DNA of 64,000 bases, from positions 248,001 through 312,000 of the forward strand of contig VJWM01000187.1 of the NCBI GenBank assembly GCA_010909165.1, written 5' to 3'. The notes below the pieces were generated by a model. The model saw only the letters and a program-made list of their open reading frames with translations. It ran no database searches and was not told the origin of the DNA. The position numbers and the translations under genes are program-made. Shown one piece after another: positions 12,641-25,345 of the stretch. How positions within the stretch are numbered: the stretch's first letter is position 1; each line of letters begins with the position of its first letter. The DNA is from Anthoceros angustus. Its lineage: Eukaryota > Streptophyta > Anthocerotopsida > Anthocerotales > Anthocerotaceae.

Positions 12641-13499
12641 ATTGGGCTTGGATATTGAACATACTACCAAGGTTTTGCGGCAGACATGTCCGTAATGGTG
12701 CTGGGGAACTGGGTGCTAACGACCATTGGAACCATCCCCTACTTGATGGATTATGTAGTCATCCAAAGAAAATCGCTGTGACGTCCTAATTGGCCGAACA
12801 TGGATGTACGCATCGCAATGCACGCCAAGTGGGGAAGGAAGTCGGTTTTAAACCGCTGGAATGGGATCCCAAGACCAAGGAGGGAAGGATGTGCCTATCG
12901 TGGAGTAAGGACATGTATGCAGTGAAACTCCAATCAAATGTAGGGTACACCTCGGCAGAGGACACGTCCGGGAGATGGAAGAGGAAGATAGGTTCGTCGC
13001 ACACATCTCATGGTCCGATGAGGAGCGGTGACTACCGCAGATATCCATATACAATTAACCTGAGGGTCGTTACGGGTAACCGCCGAATGCTCCGCGGAAG
13101 GGGTCCGGGTGGATTCAACAGCAGTGGAGAAAGCCGGAGGAGGCGCCACGCACACGCCGGAGGATTTGTTTAGGGAATGGGGCATGAGAGAAGAGGAACC
13201 GGGAGCCAAGAAGGATTCGGGGTTAGCACCGCACTGAGAGCGCGAGTGGTACAGATGAAGTCAAGGACGTTGAGGTTCTTCCAGGAAGGTGCTCAAATTC
13301 TCCGAACAATGGATGCGGCGTTGAGGAAGGAATGAAGCCGCTGCGTAATTCATCGATGTTTTCGCCGAGGTAACATGAAGGGATCCCCAAAGAATGGGCG
13401 AGCATAGGATTGACTCGGAACCGTGAGCAATCCCAAGGGATTCCACAAGACAAGTTAAATCCAAGTACTCCTCAAGGTAAAGGATCGCTTGGAGATGTA

Positions 13500-14600
13500 C
13501 CAAGGCGGACGTGATCTATCCTATAGTCAATACCGAATGGGTGGCTCCAATAGTGGTAGTACCTAAGAGGCAGCAAAATCCGAGTTTGTCGATCGGAGAA
13601 GGTTGAATAAGGTCACCAAGAAGGATCACTTTCCGCTACCCTTCATCGATAATATCGGATCCGTCGCAGTGTAATGGCGATTCATTCCTAGACGGTACTG
13701 TATAATCACCGCACCTTAGGGAGAGCGATTGGCCTCGCGCTTACAACCGACTGGGGACATATGCTTACAAGCGCAGCGCATTTGGGTTGACGGAGCACTG
13801 GTCCTTCATGCGAGCCATCGTCAAAATTTTCAAGGACTTCCTCGCGACTTTATGGAAGTTTTCCGACGACTGCGATTCGGGGCCGCTGGGACCATCCGCC
13901 GCACCGGCGCTCGGAGCGCCGAGCAACGCAATTATCGCATCCAAAAGTGCTACTGCATGTCGAGGAATTCGCTGGGGCATCAATTTCAAGCCGAGGTATA
14001 GAAGTAGATCCGGACAAGGTAAAGGTCATCGCCACCCTTAGAGCACCAATAACGCTAAAGGAACTCCGCGGTTCCCGGGATGGTCGTATTATAGACGCTT
14101 GCTCCAAATTTCGCCAAGCGGGCCCACTAACGAGCTTGTTAAGGAAGGATCGAGTGGGAGTGGACCGCAACGGAGGAAGCATTTCGTGACTTACGCACAC
14201 CGCTACAGCCCCACGCTAAAAGGACCGGATCGAGTAAGAAGTTCCACGCTGCTGATGTTTCAGATTTGCAATTGGGTCACCTTAGCCGCCGGATGAGAAG
14301 AAGAAGGATTTTCCGATCTACTATCGGAGACAACTAACGGACGCGAAGTATACCACCACGGAGCGAAGCATCGGGAATGGTTTACTCGGTCGAAATTACA
14401 CTACCTCCTCTCGTATGAATTTGTGTTCCATGTTGACCACTTTGCCTTGAAACACCTTGTGAATAAACCGACCTTTCGGACATAGCACTGGATCTTGCTC
14501 GTGAGTTTACCTTCACAAAGGGAAACGAGAGAGGGTAGGAAGCATATCAATGCCGACTTCATATCTCGATTGAAAACAGGAAAGGTGGAAAGGACCAGAA
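13500..14600 (+). pseudogene. Gypsy reverse transcriptase and RNase H remnant
   Basis: At about 13570-13650, with small frame changes, DYRRLNKVT-like sequence and KKDHFPLPFIDNI give the RT fingers region. At about 13780-13880, FGLTEHWSF, KIFKDFLAT and a DDC core mark the palm near the catalytic DD. At about 14300-14370, YYRRQLTDAKYTTTE is the RNase H start typical of Gypsy elements. Frames change repeatedly, so the polymerase is dead as written. Confidence 0.65.
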
Positions 14601-14799
14601 GACGACTTTCCGACGAGACACTCGCAGGAGTTGCAAACCAACGAGTGAAGCCAGAAGGAGGGGAGCCAGATCGATTGAGAAGGGAGGGTGGCTTTAAGAC
14701 CAACATATCGTGAGATATACGATTATCTTGGCACAGGCCAAATTCCTCCGCCTATCCAAGACATGATTCAAAGCGTTGTCCACTACTCCACTATCTACA

Positions 14800-15330
14800 C
14801 GGCAATATGAATTTATACCGAGTCATCCGGACGGTGGAGCGGTTATGGGCACGCATCAAGGTGTGAGCGAGTCCCGAGCTCTTTACACAAGAAGAGGCGG
14901 GAGGTCATTATGCCGCGATGTCACATGCGAGAAAATTTTGAGGTGGCTATTGGTGGCCTACAATGTACAAGGATGCCGTGGAGTTCGAAGTTACCGTGAC
15001 GCTTGCCAAAGGGTCGGCAAGCCAACAAAGAACAACCCAATGGCCCCTTGTCCCCATACTTGCACCGCACCATTCGAGAAATGGGGAATCGATTTTTATC
15101 CTATCCACCCAAAACCAAGGCTCCAAAACCAATACATCCCGGCCACAGACATCAGACGCGGATGGTAGAACGCGTAGATTCGGCGCCGCCGCGATTCTGC
15201 TCGAGCAAATCATCACCGATATGGCTGCACCGGAGCGGTCGCTGTAGGAACACATTTCAATCGTAATCTCCAACATGACCAACCACTTCAACGTCGACGA
15301 AGTCCACGCCTTATAACCCAAAAGCCAATA
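14800..15330 (+). pseudogene. Gypsy integrase remnant
   Basis: Around 15050-15160 the frame encodes CPHTCTAPFEKWGIDFYPI and then QYIPATD. This matches the integrase segment after the zinc-binding region and the first catalytic Asp region of Gypsy integrases (FEKWGIDF). Position after RNase H supports Ty3/Gypsy. Frames are broken. Confidence 0.6.
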
Positions 15331-15850
15331 CTAAAAGGCAAATGGCTTGTTGTGCAAGATCCTAACCAAACTCACTATGCGTATGATCGATATGAAATCG
15401 TGATTCAAGACTGGGCGACGGATCATGGAAAAGTGACAACGCAAAGAAACCCAGACATTATTACTTACGGCATTCTCATGCCAATAGAATTCAAGTTCCC
15501 ACTCGAGAATACAGGAACCAAGTCGAATGCCGGTGGAGGAAAGTCGGTTGAAAGGTTGGTGGGTTTCAGACGACACGGAGGATGAGAACAAGCCCTCCAA
15601 GTTATGCGGATGTCCAAAGAAGGAGGAAGGAGTGGCACAAAGAGATTGAAGCGAAGAATACGTTGTTCCCGGGATCCGCTTTACTATGATAACCGATACA
15701 TGCACTTTGTAAATTACATCTCGATGGATGGGGCCCTTCGTAGTTTCGAGTACACGGATCAATTCAACTCCAAGATTTTAGTGGCTCACCGCCAACGTCA
15801 GCGGTTGGCGGGTCAAGAAATATTACCAATAAGTTGGCGAGGACGCCAAC

Positions 15851-15864
15851 AAATGAGAAGGGAG
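15851..15864 (+). promoter_or_regulatory. Polypurine tract before the 3' LTR
   Basis: 'aaatgagaaggg' immediately upstream of the 3' LTR TGTGGAAG is purine-rich and correctly placed to prime plus-strand DNA synthesis. Confidence 0.5.
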
Positions 15865-15866
15865 TA

Positions 15867-18800
15867 TGTGGAAGACCACATGTGCACTAACCCCGCTCTC
15901 AAGTGTCGGTGAACGATTTTTTGTTTTGGGTGTGTTAGAATAGCAGTGCTTTGAGAATCCCGAGTCGTCTTTTATACGGAATGGTCCTTGGCCCTTGGAG
16001 ATAATAATAATTTTTCGACCCTTAGGTTTGACCCCAGAGGTGGGGTAGAAATAGAGTCCTTGGGTATTGGGAATTTTAGAATAAAAGGTGTCTATATATG
16101 CTAGGGATGCTCACAATATGCCACAGCCAGTAGTCAAGTGGGTGGTGGCTAGTTCCACCACGGTGGCCGAAACGGACGCATGCACTGTGGGAATTTACAA
16201 CCCTAGTGGCGGAGCGGGACTACCACCACGGAGCGAACCGGAGAAGGGCACACACATGAGGTCGCGACTTTCCGTGAGGGGCGGAGCGAGTCAGAAGAGG
16301 GCGGCATACCACGCCAGCCAAATCACCTCACTGCGGCAGGAGGAAGGCGCGACGATCGTGACAGCGGGCGGCGCGGAGAGAAATCCGCAAGTTCGCGAGG
16401 AGGCGTGGAAGGAGCGCGCGAGGGCGGCTCGATTTTTTTCTTCGACCAATCCGCAGGTAGTCGAGGTTTTGTTTTGGGAAACGAGAGAAGGAGATGGCGC
16501 CCGAGCCGGGCCGAAATCTCACCACGCAGGGCCCAACATGGACCATCGGAAAGTGAGAGGCACTGCGTGAGCCGGCCTCAAGTTCATGGAGAAGAAATGG
16601 TGCTGTACCGCATTGGTGCAAGAGTGCGCCCGCAATTAAGGACCAAGTCGCAAGAGGGTGACGCGAGGAAAAGGCCGCAGAATCTGGATTTGGCCTCTTT
16701 CGAGCAAAGGTATGGGCGAGAAGGATGGGAGCTTGGTGATTAAAAGAAGACCTTGAAAGGCCGCCATGAAGCGGGGAAGTGAGAGGAATAATGGTGGGTG
16801 ACTCGCCAACTCGGTTACAATTGGTGGGGATTGGCCAAATGGATTTTGTGTTTCCTGTAACCTAAGTCGGATCATATGGCGGATCACTTCTTGGTTTTTC
16901 TTCACGAGGTGGTCAAGGGTACACAAATTGATTGGGGAGGATGATTTTCAAAGAGCCTGTGGAGGAGAAGGCGACTCTCTTCTTCCCTCGGCCCTCCTTG
17001 ATTTCGCCTTTTCCGATTCATGTGCATTCCGGTGTTTAACGAGTTGAAGTCGCCGCCTGCATGGTTGGAAGCCGGGCCGTGGAACTCAAGGTAGAAGAGG
17101 AGGAATTGAAGGAGGATTCGCAAGGATTCCAGCTTGGGAGTGCGCTCGAAGGTTCTAAGAGGGTGGGGAAGTTTCCAAGGAAGCGGAAGCGAACGGCCTA
17201 ACGGGGATCGCAAGAAGGGGAGGAGCAAAGAGAGGAGGAACCCACAGCCACACCTGTGGTCACTGTGTCAAGACTAGCAATGAAAGGAGGAGAAAAGTAA
17301 AGGGAAATGGCAAGTTGCTCCCTCCTGGGATGAATCGCCGCTAGGGGAGAAAGCGGGGAAGAGGCAAGGGGCGACCAACCCCTAGGAGAGGAGGGGTTAA
17401 CTTCCGAGACCGCAACGGAGCTCCGGACATTTTGGCGACATTTCACCGAACCGTCCTAGGTGAGGTGGGGATAGGAGACACCGCCGACACGAGAATTGTT
17501 GTGGAGGCGGATGGGCAAGGGACAGCAATAATTTGGGAGGTTTGACTACCATGGCATGACGCAGCGGATCTCCTCGATCAAGCCCATGGCTCTCACTGGC
17601 CGAGTGTGCAAGGCAGGAAGTTGCTCAAGGAGAAGTTGGAAAGCCCGAAGGCGAGAGCGGCGGCCGAGGAGCGCAGACGGAGTGCGCGGCCATGTGGCGC
17701 AGGAGGCAAGGGACATGTCCACTCAGAGCTTTAGTAAATCAGTCAAGGGGCATGCTACAATTGAAGAGCTTGTGGATGAGGTCTCGCGAGTCCAGGAGCG
17801 GTGGAAGCGATGGCGCCTTGGAGAAATTCAAGAAGTCAGAGAGGTACAAGCGGAAAGAGACGGCTTAGGGCCGAGTCAAGAGAGAGGTGGCCAAACCAAG
17901 AAGGCCGATAACACCGCAGGAGCCAAACAACCACCGTGGAAGAACCACCACGGTGGCTAAACCAGCCACCGCCGTGGAACGGGAACCGAGGTGGGGAAGT
18001 CACCGACGGAGTGTCGCAGATGGAGGGATGATCCCGGAGAATCAGCACCGCCTGTGATTGTCCACGGAGGAGAGGGTAAGGACCTCAGATCGAAGGGCGA
18101 TTGTGCCAGCCCCGGATGAGGATGCTCATGTCCTCGGCCGCCGCATGGTGAGCGGTGCTCACTCTAAACGTGTATGTGGTTGTTGGGACAGGAGGGGCGT
18201 AAACCACCGGGTCAGACATCTTGACCGCCACAGTGCTGGTTCCTTCGAGTAGCGGGCGCCTATCCTCCGCAAGTGGTGCCGGAAGAGATGAGCGAGGCGC
18301 AGCGAGCATGGAGGGAGGAGCAACGATGGTTGTCCAAATGAGGAGGAGCGGACAATGGACATAGAGGAAAGGCGCAACGTCCGCTGGAAGGCGCGAGGGA
18401 AAATCAAAAGGAGAGTGAGGTGGAGGTTGTGGGGAAAATCGCTGGATCGAGGCAGGCCGAAGAGCGAGAGGGGTCCCCATGGGCCGAGGGCGAGGCAAAG
18501 AATCGGAGGGGGCTTGATTTTAGGGGAGTATAGCCTAGGACCGGGTTTTTCGTAGAGGATAGGGAGTTCCATCACCAGAGTCATGTTGCTTAGATTGGTA
18601 AGGGCGCCGTGGTAGGAGCTACAATTTTAGACACTAAAGAGAAGTGAGCGTGTTGGACCACACGGATGTATAAGAGACCCTTTGGGTGTCTCTCAAGGTG
18701 ACGATTTCGTGTGAACTTCCGTATCGAACCGCCGAGTTGATTGAGACGCCCGTCAAGATCAAACGGGCGACCGCCTTCGTCACAAGAAGAAGCCGGAAGA

Positions 18801-19445
18801 TCTCGGATGGTCGAGAGGAGTGGCCAAGCCCACGCCTGGGTAACGGAAGGTAGAAGGCCAGAAAAAGAGGTAGGATCGCCGAGGCGGAAGAAGGCGAATC
18901 GCCCAAGCACGACCGGGTTTTCCCGATCCTCTTTCCAACCGCTGCACCACTGTGTTCATTCCATGAGAGGGGTCTGTGGCCCAAGGAGGGGTCTGTGGGC
19001 CCAAGGGGGGGGTCTGTGTGGCCCGTGAGACGAGGGAGAGTTCGAAGGGAAAGGTTCGAGGAGGTTAGAGTTGAGATACGAGGGATTGTGAGAGCGTGAG
19101 GGAAATGTGAGGGGAGTGGAAGCGTGGTGGAATCGCAGAAATTCCAAAGTGAGGCGATAGGTATCCGTATGCCCATAGCCCCTAGGTCCGTGTTAGAGAA
19201 GCCGGTGACGAATAGACTCGAAAGGCGCGGTGTGGGACCCGCCACGAAACTGCCATGGTCTACCACGGTGGTGGGTTTGGGCGGTAGTGGAGAAGGTGGG
19301 GTAGTGAGCGACGGTAGGTCTAGAATCCATAGATTTAGCACACCTTGACACAACACCATTCCCTTGGGATCGAATCCTAGGACTATAACGACATAGAGGG
19401 TAAATGTGGCCTCTTTGCGCTTCGGATGCAAAAACCCATTCCACA
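15867..19445 (+). repeat. 3' LTR of the Gypsy element (3.6 kb)
   Basis: Matches the 5' LTR end to end but contains only one copy of the 0.9-kb internal segment. It ends CCCATTCCACA, followed at once by PPR remnant sequence. Differences between the LTRs are mostly small indels. Confidence 0.85.
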
Positions 19446-20016
19446 GAGCCATTTACTAGAAAGCTATGCACCCAGTCCATTTCATCCCACCTGTGTTTGA
19501 CCCCGGCCGCTTCCATGCCCTCGCTCTTTCTTCTTCGCGCATCCATGCCGCAATCTTGCTTTTCAAGCATCACCGCTTCATGGAAAGCAAGGCGTCCCAC
19601 CTCCACATTGCTCCACTTCGACAAAGCACCCGGCAATGCGGCATATCATGCTTTCCTCTCTCGGACTACCAAGTCGAAGACCTCACTTCCCTCGACAAAG
19701 AATAGCCTCGCAATGAGAGCATTCCAGTCACAAGGCTTTTTTCAGACAACGTATCAAACACTTGTTGTGCGTCAACAAGGCTCCCAAGCTTCCTACTTGT
19801 TAGTCAAATTGGGTTATTTACGTGCCTTGTCTAGTATCCGAACATGTACGTGCCTTCCAAGATGCAAGAGCTACGCTTATGCATATATGCTTGGAGAATG
19901 TTGAGGAACTGTACCGCCATGCCTTCAAGCTTGTAGCATATTCGCTGAAAGGAAGGTCTTCCGCGGACCGCCCTCCTTATAGGCACGGGTCCAAGTCACC
20001 ACATCTTTTGACCAAG
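19446..20016 (-). pseudogene. PPR remnant copy b, main part
   Basis: On the minus strand this matches the C-terminal E-type region and last PPR motifs of the gene at 25790-26680: 'actagaaagctatgcacc', 'tccatgccctcgctctttc' and 'gcgtcccacctccacattg' are shared. A block between about 19645 and 19690 is lost or scrambled relative to the intact gene. Its right end, ccaag at 20012-20016, is the left copy of a target-site duplication for the solo LTR that follows. Confidence 0.8.
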
Positions 20017-22569
20017 TGTAAACGATCCGACTTGGAAACCCCGCTGATGTGCACGGAAGTGTTTTTTTTGTTTTTGTTCGAGTGTGGTGTGTGAAAATAA
20101 GTCAAAGGATGAGGGCAAAGGTGAAATGGAAGGCGAGGAGCCCAAGGAGGAAAAATCTGATAGGGAGCCTGGCGACAGTGCTGGAGGAAGAGAAGGAAAT
20201 TCCCACCAGCAAAAAGAGGAAGACCGGGGGTGAAAGACGGGCATCAGCGAAAAAGGTGAAGGCGGACGCCAAGGCCACTGTGTCGAAAACCAAGGCTACG
20301 AAAATGAAAGCCAAACGGCAGATGGAGGTGGCAGAAGAGGAGGCGCGATCCGAGGACAATTTTGCTGACCTGGATGCAGATGATGAATCAACTCCAGAGG
20401 GTTTAGGGCTGACCTCAAGGCGGACCCTCCTCAAAGATGGGAAGAGATTTTCAAGGGACTCCACCGGCAACAGAGGTGGATGCAACCGAATTGGTGAGGG
20501 CGCACTGGGAGGAAAGTTCTCGATGAGGGATGGCGTCGCGCGGGGCCGCCAACAAGTGGACTGTGAGCCGACCACGCCGGCGATCCGGGCCCAAGCAGAT
20601 TTGTTGGACTGCTTTTTAGCTCTCACCGCTCAGGTGCAGGGCGACGGAGGAAGTGGTGAAGGCCAGTTTGACGTAAGGGAGGCCAAGCGCAAGCAATGGA
20701 GGAAGACAACCTAGAGGAAATAAGGGCCAAGATTCAAGAAGATTTGTGCAGGCCCAGAGAAGTTGCAAGCCATGACGAGCAGGCGAAGCACTCATGGCTC
20801 AAATTAAGGATGCCCACGAGACGAACCAGAGATGCAGGGGAGTTGTTGCGAGCCGGGAGGCGAGGCCTCGGTGGAAAAGGCCCATAAGCCGCGAGCGATA
20901 AACGGAGCGGATGAGGCACGGGCCGAGCCGTAAAAGACAAAGGGAAGGGGAAGCGGTGACCACGTCGAGTAGCGGAAGGAACTACCAGGCGAAGCAAAGA
21001 ACCGAGGTAGCCGAAACCTCACCTACCAAGGTTGTCGAACGAACGACGTGGAGTCCACTACGCGTTCACACATTGGCGCATCCAACCCGGAAGGTGCAGG
21101 GCGGGCGATGTGACGCGACGCGCCCGCGAGGAACCAGTGCAACTGTGTGTAGCCTACGGAGGAGGGGTAAGCACCTCACCGCAGTAGGGGTCCTATTATA
21201 TTGCGGCATGGATGAGGAAACTTATGTTCCCGGGTCTATATGTGAATGGAGAACGCGGCTTAACTTCACCGCCCATGTGCGTGTGGAAATAGGAGGGATC
21301 AGTGGCCTACCATGCAAGTGAGGACCAAGTGCATACTTCTACCATCGCGCCGAGTGTGGGGTTGGCCCCTCATTATGAGGCGACTTTGGAGGAGTTGAGT
21401 GAGGAGGAGGTCCAGCTTGGGTGGACGAGGAACCGAATAATCCTCAAGAATGGAAGATGCGGAAGCGGTACACCTCAAATTCACGCCCGCAGCGAAAGTG
21501 AGGTGGAAGTAGTGTGGGAGAACCGTCCACCGCCAACAAGCGGTGAGAGCTCGGGCGCAATGGAGGATTGAGGGCCAAGTCGAGGTAGGGCGAGTGAATA
21601 GAGGCTGAGGTGATAGCATCCTAAAGATAATTTGTTAGGTGCCGATCGACCTAGGATCGCCCTGGCCCCTTCATGATAGCCATCTTAGGACCAAAATGGC
21701 ATGGCGCCCTGGCCGATGTATAAGAGGGGCAACTATGTCCTCACAGCAGATCCTTGAGATCCCCGCTCGTGGCTGGTTGGAGACGCCCAATAACGGAGGT
21801 GGTGCGAGACGCCTCCTGAATGGTCGAGGAGCTTGCTCCGCATCGGAGGGGAAGGTGATCCGTCTGCACGTGGGGAACGAGTCGCGCGGGGCGGTCCGGA
21901 GCTTGTAACGCCGTGACGCCTCTTCTCCTTCGCTTTTCTCGCCACCGCAGTTCAAATTGAGAGTGTGAGTGATGGATGCCCGGAGGGTGAATCGAGAGAA
22001 GGAGAGTGAGAGGAGATCGGGAAGGAGACACTATGTCAGATGATGCGATGAAATGTGAGGGAAAAGAGGAGAAGAACCGTGAGAGGATGTGGTTGAATTG
22101 GTGAAGGAATCGCGAATCGAGCTGCCGGCGGAGAAAAGCATGGAAACGGTGTTTGAGGAAATAAGGTGGTGCGTACCCGTGTGTGTGTGTGGATTGAGGT
22201 GGAGGCTAGAGACCCCAGGTCCCGAATTGGCGGGTATAGTATCCGGTAGAGAATTATCAGCCACGGCGACAACGCACGGACGCCGTAAGTCGAATCAGCC
22301 GTTAGGGTTTGGCGTGACCCACTGTCGTACCACTAGTGATGGACTTCTAGCGGTGGAACGGGTCCGGGAAGTTAGATCCGTGGTAGTTGATAAGATGAGG
22401 TAGTCGAGTTGAGTAGATAGGTAGAAGTAGCGTCCACTGTGCTTAGGCAAAGGTTGGTAGTGATAGAAGATAGCATCTTTGCACAAACCATTCCCTTGGG
22501 AGCGAATCCGTGACTACAACGACATCGTCATGGGACCTCACCGTGTCCCCTCATTCACCACACCCCACA
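20017..22569 (+). mobile_element. Solo LTR, 2.55 kb, in PPR remnant
   Basis: Starts TGTAAACG, ends CCCCACA, and is flanked by the 5-base direct repeat CCAAG (20012-20016 and 22570-22574). The undisturbed site exists in PPR copy a at 334-338. No internal retrotransposon genes are present, so this is best read as a solo LTR left by recombination. Its end ('cattcccttgggagcgaatcc', 'acgacatcg') resembles the end of the large Gypsy LTR ('cattcccttgggatcgaatcc', 'acgacatag'), so the families are related but not the same. A 'gatgtataagagggg' TATA-like word lies near 21716. Long GC-rich open frames, for example 20049-20714, show no known domain. Confidence 0.85.
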
Positions 22570-22640
22570 CCAAGTCCATCAAAAACTGCTCCGCACTCGC
22601 AAGCCGCCCGGCCTCCCTTGTGTGTGGTCTTCTACCGAGA
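22570..22640 (-). pseudogene. PPR remnant copy b, N-terminal-side end
   Basis: Continuation of the PPR remnant after the solo LTR: 'ccaagtccatcaaaaactg' matches the gene near 26675. Like copy a, it ends a few tens of bases later in 'cttgtgtgtggtcttc', so copies a and b share the same truncation and were duplicated after it. Confidence 0.7.
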
Positions 22641-23623
22641 TTACCCGCTTGATAAAACTTAAAGTCGTGCCCAAACTTTCCTCGCCAATGTATAGTGATA
22701 AAGGACACTGGTCCTCAAATGTCGTGAACGATGCCGGTGAGTTTGAAGGATAAGTTGCACATGAGTTTGGAGGATAAGCAATGGACACTCATCTCGTGCT
22801 CTAAAATCTCCATAGAAAAACAGACAAAACTATCCCGGAGCTTGTCCACGCTGAAATACGACCGAAAAGGTAATCAACCAACTAATGCCAAACAAACCGA
22901 GACTAGTAAGAGCGGGCTGACAAGCCCCTATAGCCAAGTGGTGATGGTCCGAGTTTTGCAAGTCTATCAAAAGAACAACGGTGCAGAGGGCCGAGGAGAT
23001 CGACAAACCCCATGGTCAACCTTAAGGAGGCTCAACGATCCTTCAAGGGAGACTTATGGAGGTGAGGTCACATGACGACCTTCAAGGAGGACATCCAACA
23101 ATCATAGCATCAAACAGCCATCGGAGGCCCAAGCTCATGGGCAACAAATTTGAGAAATGAACGTTAAGAGAGTCTAGGAGTCCAATATCTTTGCCGACCT
23201 TCGGAGAACTTTGTGCAAAGATAAGATGCTTTCAAGGTTAGGCTAGGTGTTGAAGAGAGCTAAGAGCCGAGAGCCGAGAGTCGAGTCGAGCCGAGAGCGA
23301 GAGCCGAGAGCCGAGAGCAGAGCGAGAGCCGAGAGCGAGTCGAGAGGTAGCCTCGCCTTCTCAATTCGACAACGGCATTTGTTTTTATGTTTGTTGTTCA
23401 ATGTCCGCCGTGGTTTCTCCCCGATAATTTCAAACTTATTGGTGGAAAAGATTAAACATCCAAGCTTGAGCAAATCGCACTACTATATAGGATTTTACAT
23501 CTATCGAGATTAGGTTCATACATATCGAGGTTATGTCAACTCAAAAGTCTATATATGGAGGAAGGCTCCCATGGACTAAACATTATATTAAGCTAGTCAT
23601 ACCGCGTATTACCTTGATAGAAA
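22641..23623. other. Spacer upstream of GH17 copy b, no gene seen
   Basis: Same sequence as 421-1361 with small indels. Contains a longer form of the 'gagagccga' microsatellite (about 23258-23345) and 'ctatatatgg' near 23549 as a possible TATA box. No protein-like frame is visible. Confidence 0.5.
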
Positions 23624-25345
23624 ATGGAACTTCTAGCTTCTCAAGTCTTGTTTATAGTTTTGGTGTCTTTGTTATACTTTGTAACAAACCCCATGCCAAG
23701 ACATGCATCACGTCATGGATGGAAAACTCGTAGCCTTCTCCAAGATTGTAAGTGAAGTACTATCCTCAAACATTCTTTAGGTGTATCGTCTAAATTTGGG
23801 ATTTGTTGGAGTTCATTGGTGGATCCGTTTACTCTTTGCTGGATCGTAAGATGGGGGTAAACTATGGCCAGCTTGAGATCATTTACCACCTCCTCGAGGT
23901 TGTTCGGGCTTGGGACATTGGACATTGGGCACGTCAAAATATTCGACTACAATTCCGCCATCATTCAAGCCTTTGCAAATTCAGCTGTGCAACTTTCTAT
24001 CATGGTGCCCAATAATGAGGTGACAGGGCTAGCTAGCAATGAGCAAACTGCAGCAGACTGGGTGCAAAACAATGTGGTAGCATTTCCTTCGACCAATATT
24101 GTCATGATTTTGGTCGGTAATGAAATACTATCCTACTCAGACGCAGAGAACAAGGCATTATGGACCCAAATAGTCCCCGCTATGCAAAATGTCCACAAGT
24201 AAGTTCTCATGTCTTTTGCATCACTTGAAATCATATTTTTCTAGACGACGATAAGAATACTAATGTCTTTTGTCTCTTTGATGCTCATTAGTAACTCATG
24301 GCCTTGGCGATCAAATCAAAGTATCGACTTGTCTAGCATTTGATGCCTTAAATGTTTCATATCCACCTTCGAAGTGTTTTCGTGAGGACATCATAGATTA
24401 CGTCATCAAACCTCTATTGAGTTTTTGGACTTTACTTCCTCACCTTTTATGCTCAATGTATATCCATATTTCGCTTATGCATCGATCCCACGCATATCCT
24501 TAGAATATGCTACTTTTGGGAATAATGCAACATCCGCTTCGATGGGTCATTAGTATATCATAATGTGCTTGATGCAGCTAGATGCATTTACCATGCTATG
24601 ATCTCGAGGTTTTCATCGTTAATATCCAAATATCGTAAAGGATGGCCTTGGAGGTGGTGAGAACACAATCGGTGCAAACATAGAAACCGCAGCTTCATAT
24701 AATCGAGGCTGGTGCAAAAGATGATGGCATCGGAAGGCACGCCATTGAGACCTAATGAGTATATCCAAACATTCATTTTTGCTCTCTTTAATGAAGATTT
24801 AAAATCTGGAGCCGATCTGAGCAACATTTTGGAGCATTTTATCCAGGATAAAAGTCCAGTTTATGCTCTAGATTGACTGGTCAAACAACCAATTACAATG
24901 ATCCACCCGCTAACTCAAGTATGGTACCATTATGGTGTGTAGCAAATCCAATCGCATCACCAAGAACTTCAAAAGGTATACTCTTGCATGCGGTTCGTGA
25001 GTGATTGATTGCAAGCCCATTCAAGTAGGGGTGCTTGTTTGATCCAAATAATGTTCAAGCCCATGCTTCATGGGCCTTGACTCATATTGGGCATCTGGGA
25101 ACAATTTACGGAGCCAAGGACACATGTGACTTTAACAAAACAGCTATACTTACAGCTATTGATCCAAGTAAGTTCTCAATTCCTTTATGTAATCACTTAT
25201 TTTATGATGCATTGAATATATTATTGAGTTTTTATTTTTATTTTTATTACTAACAATATCTACAAATTATAGGCACATCAAGTTGTATCTATCCTCATCC
25301 GATTGGCAATGCTCCTCTCTCACGACCTCAACTTCATATCCAGTC
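23624..25345 (+). pseudogene. GH17-CBM43 beta-1,3-glucanase, copy b
   Basis: Single-copy form of the gene triplicated in part at 2080-5012. Signal-peptide exon starts at ATG 23624 but has TTT where copy a has TTTT near 23668, which shifts the frame. The catalytic exon (about 23850-24200) is good: KIFDYNSAII, SIMVPNNEV, MILVGNEILSY (contains the proton-donor Glu) and IVPAMQNVHK before a gtaagt donor. The next exon holds PLLSFLDF, LVYHNVLDA, the SEAGWP nucleophile region, GTPLRPNEYIQTF, FALFNEDLKS and TGQTTNY. CBM43 follows (WCVANPIASP, CDFNKTAILTAIDPS), then an intron and a short last exon (STSSCIYPHPIGNAP). Family members are often secreted or GPI-anchored. Several 1-3 base deletions break it; whether these are genuine is open. 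Confidence 0.8.

Larger units (their letters stand above)
5452..19445 (+). mobile_element. Ty3/Gypsy LTR retrotransposon, decayed, about 14 kb
   Basis: Bounded by two related LTRs beginning TGTGGAAGACCACATG and ending CCCATTCCACA. The 5' LTR is followed by a primer-binding-like site and the 3' LTR is preceded by a purine tract. Recognisable remnants follow in the order gag, protease, reverse transcriptase, RNase H, integrase, which is the Ty3/Gypsy order; Copia has integrase before RT. No long intact polyprotein frame survives. The element sits inside PPR remnant copy b: 'gagaatgtag' on its left and 'actagaaagctatgcacc' on its right are adjacent in the intact PPR gene near 25770-25805. The target duplication is blurred by indels. 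Confidence 0.85.

Noticed and set aside
20049-20714. A 221-codon Lys/Ala-rich frame in the solo LTR as a histone-like gene
   Set aside because: It resembles a basic protein only in composition and sits within LTR boundaries confirmed by a target duplication.
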